Shown here piece by piece: positions 52,911 to 59,815 of a stretch of 64,000 nt of DNA (the stretch's first letter is position 1; each line of letters begins with the position of its first letter). Source of the stretch: Prevotella heparinolytica (GTDB lineage: Bacteria > Bacteroidota > Bacteroidia > Bacteroidales > Bacteroidaceae); the NCBI RefSeq assembly GCF_004342845.1, contig NZ_SLXB01000014.1, positions 1-64,000 on the forward strand, written 5' to 3'. The position numbers were made by a program, and so were the translations under genes. Under the pieces are notes generated by a model that ran no database searches, had not been told where the DNA came from, and saw nothing but the letters and a program-made list of their open reading frames with translations.

Positions 52911-55631
52911 ATGGGAAAGAAACATTTTATCGGTACGGCCGCCGCGGGTGTGGCGGTATTGTTGCTATCCTTCTCGGGTGCCTGCACGGACGAGCGGGAT
53001 GAAGGTTTCCCTCTGGGAGAGAGAATCGGTTTCGCGGTAGACCTCTGGAAGGAAGGTGGTGCCGCGCAGGCCGCACTGACAAAGGGTGCGGGGACGGAGG
53101 CGGGCAGCCTGCCTGCCGACACCCTGCCCGCCGTGCAGGTAATCCCCCTGGAGGGTGAGGCTTCCGGAGACGGTAAACCGCTGTACCTGCATGCCGTGAC
53201 TACGGACGGAATAGGAGATGACACGGCCGGGCAGGATATCGACGCCTACGCAACCACCAAAGCCGCACCCGTGGACAACACGACGATGTACGACGAGATG
53301 GCGGTGACGGCGTTCGTCTACCCCGCATCGGACAGCTGGCCATCGGCCTATACGGGAGGGAGCACCGAGTCGTACATGCGCACCGTCCGGGTGAAGAAGA
53401 GCGAGTCGTGGAGCACTTCCTATTATTGGCCGGGAGCCGCACGCAGAATCAGCTTCTTTGCCTCGGCGCCCTACGGCAGCCCGGGGCTGACGGCGTTCAA
53501 CGACGGGACTTCGGGTAACCCTCCCTACCTGTCGTACACTGTGCCGGCCGATGTGGCCGACCAGAAAGACCTCTTGGTGGCTGCCTCTACCGACAGGCCG
53601 GGGAACACGAACACGGACGAGCGGCTGGCGATGAAGCATGCGCTGACGGGGGTGCGCTTCGTCACGGGCGACGACATGCTGGCGGGCACGGTGTCGAGGA
53701 TTACCCTGAAAGGCGTGTACAGCACGGGCAGGCTTCCCCTGCAGGCATCGGCCGCATGGTATGACTTGGGAGGGACGACGAGCTTCGCACAGACGTTCTC
53801 GCCCGAGGCCGTGGCGCCCGACCCGCAGGATCCCGGCACGGAGCTGACACCCGAAGCCGCCACCTTCATGATGCTGCCCCAGACCCTGCCAACAAATGCG
53901 CAGATAGAAATAGAGTACAGGGACAACCTGACGAACGCCACACGCACCCTCACGGCGAACATTGCCGGAACGTGGGCGATGGGGAAGACGGTGACCTACC
54001 GCATCAGCACGAACAGCATTGTGGTGACGCCCACGCTGGAGGTGACACCGCCGGCTGACTACACCTACCAAGGAGGAAACGGCAGCTATACCGTGAAGAG
54101 CTATGCCTTCGTGTCGGGAGGAGGGAGCACGGCGAACGTGCCCATAGCCTGGGAAGCGGAGTTCTCCGAGGACGGGGTACATTGGAGCAGCACCAAGCCC
54201 GCATGGCTGACGACCTTCACCGCAAGCGGCGCGGGCGGCACCTCGCCCTCTACATATACCGCCACCGTGGCGGCACAGGTGAACAGCACCCCCGACCCGC
54301 ACACCGAAGCACTGAAGAAGGCCAAACCGGTAAATTACTACGACCTCTCCAGGCACGACTATCAGGGCAAGACCGTGCCGAGGCGGACTGCCAACTGCTA
54401 CATTGTGAACGCTCCGGGCGTATACCTCCTGCCGTTGGTGTATGGCAATGCCATAAAGAATGGAACAACCAATTCGTCCGCTTACACATCTACGGAAAGC
54501 GGAAGCAATGTGCTGACACCTTTTATCAACCACCGAGGAGCAGGTATTACCTCCCCGTATATTTACAACAATGCAGGCTGCACTCCCGATAACTGCACGC
54601 TTGTCTGGCAGGACGAGCCGAACCTTGTTACGGACGTGGGGCTATCTTGGGACAAGCACAACCTCTGGTTTGCCGTGAGGCAGCCCACCATCCGGCAGGG
54701 CAACGCCGTGGTGGCGGTGCGCGACGCCTCGAACACCATACTTTGGAGCTGGCACATCTGGGTGACGGACTACAAGCCCGGAATAACCACACCCGACAAG
54801 GAAATCACCAACCACCAGGACAAAAAGTATAAGCTTATGGCCTTCAACCTCGGTTGGTGCGACGGAAAGGAGGAGACCTACGCCGAACGCACCGTGCAGG
54901 TGCGCTTCAAGCAGAAGCCTACTGCAGGTTACACGCCGACGGCAACAAAGACATTTACCGTGAAGCAGAAAGCGCATACCATTACAGAATCTGAGAACAA
55001 TACCTATTATCAGTGGGGTCGTAAAGACCCGTTCGTGGGAGTGCTTGTGGGGAATATCAATAAGACTTGGTACGATGCCGAGGGGAACGTCATGACCAAC
55101 CGGATTCCTACAACAAGCAACTTCTCATACAATAATGCCTGTATCACCTCAGGCATCACCCAGCCTAATACATTCTGTACGAATGATAACATGGATGATA
55201 AATATTATAACCTGTGGGACGCGAATAACAGGGCTGATTTTCCCAACGATAACTCTGTTGTAAAGACCATCTACGACCCTTGCCCCGCAGGATACAGTCT
55301 CCCGCCAAACAATGTCTACTCCGGCTTCACTACAACGGGAGGCAATACGAGCAACTCATCTCAGTTCAATGTGCAAGGCCCTTGGAACAAAGGTTGGAAC
55401 TTCTATTGCGGACTGAACCACACCGGAGACACAGTGTTTTTCCCTGCGTCGGGCTATCGGGGCCGCAGTTCCGCAGTGCCCTGCGACATGGGGAACATCG
55501 CCTACTATTGGACGGCGGGGCCGTACGACACGTACAACGGGTGGTACCTGATCTTCTACGCGGGCTTCGTGTACCCGCTGTACTACAACTATCGGAGCCA
55601 CGGCTTCGAGGTGAGGGCGTCGCAAGAATAA
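52911..55631 (+). CDS. Tip adhesin 2: tandem paralogue with DGR-like variable C-terminus
   Basis: The 906-residue lipoprotein starts 2908 bp after adhesin 1 and copies its layout: lipobox SGAC, fimbrillin-like half, Ig/BACON-like segment and a FISUMP/C-lectin-like C-terminus. The first ~330 bp and the 3' flank are almost identical to copy 1, while blocks in the middle (for example residues 255-300) and the 63-codon variable region (residues 844-906) differ. This fits a tandem duplication followed by patchwise divergence or gene conversion. Variable residues here are enriched in Tyr (Y at ten of 22 sites), common in ligand-binding surfaces. Confidence 0.85.
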   Translation: MGKKHFIGTAAAGVAVLLLSFSGACTDERDEGFPLGERIGFAVDLWKEGGAAQAALTKGAGTEAGSLPADTLPAVQVIPLEGEASGDGKPLYLHAVTTDGIGDDTAGQDIDAYATTKAAPVDNTTMYDEMAVTAFVYPASDSWPSAYTGGSTESYMRTVRVKKSESWSTSYYWPGAARRISFFASAPYGSPGLTAFNDGTSGNPPYLSYTVPADVADQKDLLVAASTDRPGNTNTDERLAMKHALTGVRFVTGDDMLAGTVSRITLKGVYSTGRLPLQASAAWYDLGGTTSFAQTFSPEAVAPDPQDPGTELTPEAATFMMLPQTLPTNAQIEIEYRDNLTNATRTLTANIAGTWAMGKTVTYRISTNSIVVTPTLEVTPPADYTYQGGNGSYTVKSYAFVSGGGSTANVPIAWEAEFSEDGVHWSSTKPAWLTTFTASGAGGTSPSTYTATVAAQVNSTPDPHTEALKKAKPVNYYDLSRHDYQGKTVPRRTANCYIVNAPGVYLLPLVYGNAIKNGTTNSSAYTSTESGSNVLTPFINHRGAGITSPYIYNNAGCTPDNCTLVWQDEPNLVTDVGLSWDKHNLWFAVRQPTIRQGNAVVAVRDASNTILWSWHIWVTDYKPGITTPDKEITNHQDKKYKLMAFNLGWCDGKEETYAERTVQVRFKQKPTAGYTPTATKTFTVKQKAHTITESENNTYYQWGRKDPFVGVLVGNINKTWYDAEGNVMTNRIPTTSNFSYNNACITSGITQPNTFCTNDNMDDKYYNLWDANNRADFPNDNSVVKTIYDPCPAGYSLPPNNVYSGFTTTGGNTSNSSQFNVQGPWNKGWNFYCGLNHTGDTVFFPASGYRGRSSAVPCDMGNIAYYWTAGPYDTYNGWYLIFYAGFVYPLYYNYRSHGFEVRASQE
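55440..55628 (+). other. DGR-like variable region 2
   Basis: This stretch of 63 codons runs to the last sense codon. It is the partner of 52562-52750, with the same constant frame and substitutions only at first or second codon positions of NNC codons, plus four other codons that are still explained by A in a common template (for example TCG/GCG and GGG/GAG). Confidence 0.85.
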
Positions 55632-55708
55632 AGGGAGCGAAGCGACCGCGTGTAGCGTAATCGCGCCCGGTTGCTTTTAAGCAGCCTCGCGTATGGCCGG
55701 CGCAACGC

Positions 55709-55811
55709 CTCTATAATGACTGCGGTCGCCTCTCTATAGAGGCGTGCATATCGTCTCTATAGAGGCATTGGCAACGTCTCTATAGAGACAAAACCGCCAC
55801 CTCTATAGAGG
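55709..55811. repeat. 23-bp-phased palindrome array (CTCTATAGAG)
   Basis: Five units with core CTCTATAGAG begin at 55709 (right arm decayed), 55732, 55755, 55778 and 55801, exactly 23 bp apart. Flanking bases extend the palindromes to 12-14 bp in some units. The first unit is the remnant of the palindrome that also ends the flank of adhesin 1. A further palindrome (CGCTTAT-T-ATAAGCG) is at 55855-55869. The array lies in the 290-bp gap before the HU-like gene; no coding sequence is seen. Confidence 0.85.
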
Positions 55812-55921
55812 CGTGGCACACACCGATAAATACTGTATGTAAAAACAAACAACCCGCTTATTATAAGCGATATACAAATATCTTTTTTATTAACCATTTT
55901 AAAACAACAGGAGAATAAGCT

Positions 55922-56449
55922 ATGAGTGTGAACTACAAACTCGTACAAAGGAAGAACCCTTTGAAAAAAGATGAACCCGCCAAATGGTATGCCACGCCCA
56001 ACAGTGCAAAACCTTTGTCGCCCAAAGCCCTGACCCGTGCCGCCACGGCAAACACCACCACGGCACCCATCGAACTGGAATCGGCCATGGAGCTGCTGGC
56101 GGCCTTCATCCCGCAGCAGCTTCAGCAGGGCCACACGGTGAACGTGCCCGGCCTGGGCTCGTTCCGCCTCACCTTCAAGAGCGATGGTGTGGAAGACATC
56201 GACAAGTTCAACGCCGGGCAGATGATAAAGTCGCCCCGCATCGTCTTCACCCCCGCCAAGGAGCTGCGGGAAAAGACCCTGCAAGGCCTCAGCTTCGAGA
56301 ACAGCGGCGTGCTGGAAAACAAAATCAACTATGCTTCGTTGGCGGACTACCGCAAGGCGAAAGGGTTGCCTGCGCCGGGCGGCAGTGCTTCGGGCGGTTC
56401 CGGCTCGGGCGGCGGCACGGGCGGTCAGAACGAGAATCCGCTTGGTTAG
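55922..56449 (+). CDS. HU-like DNA-binding protein
   Basis: The 175-residue protein has the long HU-like form common in Bacteroidetes: an N-terminal strand region (VNYKLVQRKNPLKKDEPAKWY), an HU/IHF-type core (about 30-125, with VNVPGLGSFRLTFKSDG) and a Gly/Ser-rich tail from about residue 150. HU proteins bend and wrap DNA. Here it follows the adhesin genes and a palindrome array, so a local DNA-structuring role is conceivable but not shown; such genes are also found alone in many genomes. Confidence 0.85.
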   Translation: MSVNYKLVQRKNPLKKDEPAKWYATPNSAKPLSPKALTRAATANTTTAPIELESAMELLAAFIPQQLQQGHTVNVPGLGSFRLTFKSDGVEDIDKFNAGQMIKSPRIVFTPAKELREKTLQGLSFENSGVLENKINYASLADYRKAKGLPAPGGSASGGSGSGGGTGGQNENPLG

Positions 56450-56490
56450 ACGTCTAACGTCTAACCTCTTACGTCTAACGTCTAATATAA

Positions 56491-56773
56491 TGGCTCTTAC
56501 CGAAGAAACAAGAAAATAAAAGCGGCTGAAGACTGCAAGAAATGCCTTATCCACATTGACATGACGGGGGCATCGCCCACAGCCTACGACCGCTCTGCCG
56601 TGCTGCTGCATGCACTCTACCCACAACTATCGTTGCAACACGCACTCTGCGAAGACGGGGAAACACACCCCGTAGTGACCGACATCCCACAGAAAATAAT
56701 CCTTGAAGTGTGCCGCAGGTATCGGATAGTGGAAGCAACAGCAAAAATCATTGTAAATCTCGGTAGTATATGA
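56491..56773 (+). pseudogene. Small frame, possibly broken by a frameshift
   Basis: A 9-codon frame starting MALTEETRK at 56491 stops in an A-rich stretch. The +2 frame then continues KAAEDCKKCL and, from an ATG at 56561, runs 70 residues to 56773. Read together they would give a protein of about 94 residues with a frameshift at the A run. No family is recognised; it may be a decayed gene or chance. The segment 56450-56490 before it is another TCTAACG-type heptamer stretch. Confidence 0.3.
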
Positions 56774-56784
56774 TCATGATTCTG

Positions 56785-57396
56785 TCAGATCCTGTCAGCC
56801 TCGATATATCCGTGCATCACCGCGTAGATGGTGAGCCTTGAAACCGATTTTATGCCCAGCTTTTCGGTGATGTTCTTGCGGTGGGAGATGGCGGTGGTCA
56901 GGCTGATGTTCAGCTTGTCGGCAATCTCCTTGTTGATGAGGCCTTTGGCCACCAGCACCAGCACCTCTATCTCGCGGGCGGACAGGTCGTGCTCATCGGC
57001 GGCAGCGTTGGGGGCGGCAGCTGCGTGTCCGGGCGATGAGGGTTTTCTGCGATCCCCATGTTGATGTCCGTATTGGCGCAACTGGAGGATGCTCTTCACG
57101 AGGTTCTTTTCGTCCTGATAGATGTTGAGCGTGGGCATGTCCGGCAGTTGGGGGACGGCCTCTCCATTCACCAACACGATGGTGCGGGGCTTGCGCTCCA
57201 AGAAGAAAGCCGTGTGCTCGAAATAGATTTGCGAAGAGATGAAATAGTGTACGTACATGTCGGGGGTGTCGTCCATCAATTCGCCGAAAGAGCGGAACGA
57301 ACGGATGACGGCCGTCGGGATGATCTCCTCCAGAAGATTCCGCAATCCCAAGGAAGAGAGGCTGTTGGGGTCGATGATCGCTATTTCGGGTGTCAT
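56785..57396 (-). CDS. LuxR-type regulator with degenerate receiver domain
   Basis: The 203-residue protein has a NarL/LuxR-type helix-turn-helix at the C terminus (about 138-200: LSAREIEVLVLVAKGLINKE). The N-terminal part (about 1-115) has a receiver-like start (IAIIDPNSLSSLGLRNLL) but lacks the expected phosphoacceptor Asp after the third strand (YVHYFISS). It is therefore probably not controlled by ordinary phosphorylation. It starts 20 bp before the 3' end of the FAD oxidoreductase gene, in the same direction. Its targets are unknown. Confidence 0.85.
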   Translation of the reverse strand: MTPEIAIIDPNSLSSLGLRNLLEEIIPTAVIRSFRSFGELMDDTPDMYVHYFISSQIYFEHTAFFLERKPRTIVLVNGEAVPQLPDMPTLNIYQDEKNLVKSILQLRQYGHQHGDRRKPSSPGHAAAAPNAAADEHDLSAREIEVLVLVAKGLINKEIADKLNISLTTAISHRKNITEKLGIKSVSRLTIYAVMHGYIEADRI

Positions 57397-57415
57397 GACT
57401 TTAGCGGTTAGTTGT

Positions 57416-59065
57416 TTAACGTTTAGTGCTTAGTGCTTGGGACGACTGATCAGAGGCTTGCCGGGAGGACATCATGGCCTTCACTGCTTCGGCACACCGC
57501 TCGCCGTCGATGCCCGCCGAAACGATGCCTCCGGCATATCCCGCACCCTCTCCGCAGGGGAACAGCCCTTTGATGCGTACATGCTGCAACGTCTCTTTGT
57601 CTCTGATGATGCGCACCGGTGCCGATGTGCGGGTCTCCACCCCTATCATCACCGCCTCGTTCGTCAGGAAGCCCCGGCTGTATCTGCCGAACTGCTGGAA
57701 ACCTTTGCTCAGGCGTTCGGCGATGAAGGGAGGCATCCAGAAGTGCAGGGGCGAGGAGACCAAGCCCGGCGCATACGACGTTTCCGGGAGGTCGTAGCTC
57801 AATTTCTTCCTTGTGAAGTCGTCCATGCGCTGTGCCGGGGCGGTCTGCTTCATGTTGCCCTGTTGCCAGCACAGCCGTTCCAAGTCTTCCTGAAAATACA
57901 TCATGGCGAGTTGGGAAGAGAAGTCAGGCGAGCGGCTGCCGTCGGCGTCGGTAGGGTGTATGTTCAGCCTTTTGTCCTCCAAATCCTCCGGACGCAGTTC
58001 CACCACCATGCCGGAGTTGCTCCAGCGCGAGCCCCGGTTGCTGGGACTCATGCCGTTCACCACGATCTGCTGCGGGCCGCTGGCGGCGGGCACGATGAAG
58101 CCGCCGGGACACATGCAGAAGCTGTACACCCCTCGTCCGTCCACCTGACTGACGAAGCTGTATTCGGCGGCCGGGAGGTATCTGCCACGCCCCTCCCGGC
58201 TGTGATACTGTATGCGGTCTATCAATGCGGCAGGATGTTCCAGACGAACGCCCACGGCGATGCCTTTGCACTCTATCTCCACCCGGTTGGCTGCAAGCCA
58301 TCGGTACACGTCTCTGGCGGAATGCCCCGTGGCGAGTATCACCGGGCCGAGAAACGTTTTCCCTGTGTTTGTCTCGATGCCTTTTACTTCGTTCTTCTCT
58401 ATAATCAGGGCATCCATGCGTGTCTCGAAATGCACCTCGCCGCCGCATGCAAGGATGGTATTGCGCATGTTTTCGATGACGCGCGGCAGTTTGTCGGTAC
58501 CGATGTGCGGATGGGCGTCTATCAGTATGGAGGTGGATGCCCCGTGCCGGCAGAACACGTTCAGTATCTTATCCGTGTTTCCCCGTTTCTTGCTGCGGGT
58601 ATAGAGTTTGCCGTCCGAGTAGGCGCCTGCCCCTCCCTCGCCGAAGCTATAATTCGATTCGGGGTTGACGCTCTGTTCCCGTCCGATGGCGGCCAAGTCT
58701 TTCTTACGTTCGCGCACATCTTTGCCGCGCTCCACGACGATGGGGCGCAGCCCAAGTTCTATCAGGCGCAGGGCTGCAAACAAGCCTGCCGGTCCGGCGC
58801 CTACCACGACCACTTGCGGTTTGCCGTCGACGCTGCGATAGATTGTTTTCTCGAATTCGTCCTCTCGCGGCATTTCGTTCAGATAGGCACGCACATTCAG
58901 GTTGATGAAAACGGTTCGTTGCCGTGCGTCGATGCTGCGCTTCAGGATGCGTGTCGCCGTAATATCCCGCGCGTCCAGTCCTTTTTCATGTACCAGATAG
59001 TCTTTCAGTCGTTGTTCGTTGGCCGCTACTTCGGGCAATACGCGCAGTTGGTATTCTTGTATCAT
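57416..59065 (-). CDS. FAD-dependent dehydrogenase (NAD(P)/FAD oxidoreductase family)
   Basis: The 549-residue protein starts with a domain of about 80 residues, then carries a dinucleotide-binding motif VVVGAGPAGLFAALRL (Gly at 89, 91 and 94). GATGHSARDVYRWL-like and CPCGEGAGYAGGIVSAGIDG-like motifs typical of this flavoprotein family (COG2509 type) follow. The reaction is unknown. It lies upstream of the LuxR-type regulator and the two are probably co-transcribed. Confidence 0.87.
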   Translation of the reverse strand: MIQEYQLRVLPEVAANEQRLKDYLVHEKGLDARDITATRILKRSIDARQRTVFINLNVRAYLNEMPREDEFEKTIYRSVDGKPQVVVVGAGPAGLFAALRLIELGLRPIVVERGKDVRERKKDLAAIGREQSVNPESNYSFGEGGAGAYSDGKLYTRSKKRGNTDKILNVFCRHGASTSILIDAHPHIGTDKLPRVIENMRNTILACGGEVHFETRMDALIIEKNEVKGIETNTGKTFLGPVILATGHSARDVYRWLAANRVEIECKGIAVGVRLEHPAALIDRIQYHSREGRGRYLPAAEYSFVSQVDGRGVYSFCMCPGGFIVPAASGPQQIVVNGMSPSNRGSRWSNSGMVVELRPEDLEDKRLNIHPTDADGSRSPDFSSQLAMMYFQEDLERLCWQQGNMKQTAPAQRMDDFTRKKLSYDLPETSYAPGLVSSPLHFWMPPFIAERLSKGFQQFGRYSRGFLTNEAVMIGVETRTSAPVRIIRDKETLQHVRIKGLFPCGEGAGYAGGIVSAGIDGERCAEAVKAMMSSRQASDQSSQALSTKR

Positions 59066-59131
59066 CGTTTTCTGTTATTAGTGAACATTACAGAGGAAGA
59101 ATGCAACTTCCTCTTCTTTTATTAATGAGAC

Positions 59132-59815
59132 TTACATAGGAAGGGTATAGCTTACTCCTCCTTGCAGGCGGAACCCGCTCCAGTCTGGACTTATGTTGGC
59201 ATTTTCCCCTTGATAGGTGAATCGGGTGGAAAAGTCCCATTCATAGCCTGCACTGATGTTGAGCGCAAGCTGCGACGAAAGTTTGATTCTGCATCCCAAT
59301 GTCGGCTCCAGATAGAAGTTGTTCCCTCCCAAAGAAGAGGAATCGCCTTCCATGTGGTTGCCGACGGTTGCATTTTCTTTCACCTTTCCTTTATTGAAGA
59401 TGGTTCCGGCAGAAAATTGCAGGTAGGGCGACAGCGTTTTGTCGGCCGCAGCGGGCAGGAAGAAACGGTAGAATGCACCTGTGCGTAGACCTTTTACGCG
59501 GAATTCAAATCGGTAGCTTCCGGAATAGTCGGCTACTCCGCGACTGCCCACCGTATTCATGTATCCTATCGAGATACCTGCCTGATGCAGGCGGTGCCAT
59601 GCTATGCCGAATCTGCCCTCGTGGGTGATGTATCCGGGGAAGTTGTCGGTCGTTTTTATGTTCTTTACCGGGGTGGAGAGATGGGATATGAAATCTTTCA
59701 GATTACTCATGCTGTAAGTGGCATATCCGCCATTGTATTCCATTATAAATTGTTGTGCGCTGATGGGCAGGGCGCACAGCAGCCATGCTATGATAAGGAT
59801 GTGTCTCGGTTTCAT
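59132..59815 (-). CDS. Predicted outer-membrane beta-barrel protein
   Basis: The 227-residue protein has a signal peptide (about 1-21, ending PISAQ) and then alternating hydrophobic strands typical of small Bacteroidetes outer-membrane barrels, for example LSPYLQFSAGTIF and LALNISAGYEWDF; it ends in TLPM. Its start overlaps the end of the upstream lipoprotein gene by 4 bp, so the two are coupled and may work as a complex. The function is unknown. Confidence 0.78.
   Translation of the reverse strand: MKPRHILIIAWLLCALPISAQQFIMEYNGGYATYSMSNLKDFISHLSTPVKNIKTTDNFPGYITHEGRFGIAWHRLHQAGISIGYMNTVGSRGVADYSGSYRFEFRVKGLRTGAFYRFFLPAAADKTLSPYLQFSAGTIFNKGKVKENATVGNHMEGDSSSLGGNNFYLEPTLGCRIKLSSQLALNISAGYEWDFSTRFTYQGENANISPDWSGFRLQGGVSYTLPM

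Noticed and set aside
52965..54533. Long minus-strand frame opposite adhesin 2 (522 codons)
   Set aside because: It arises from GC-rich codon use in the adhesin gene; it has no signal, motif or start context, and parallels a shadow in adhesin 1.
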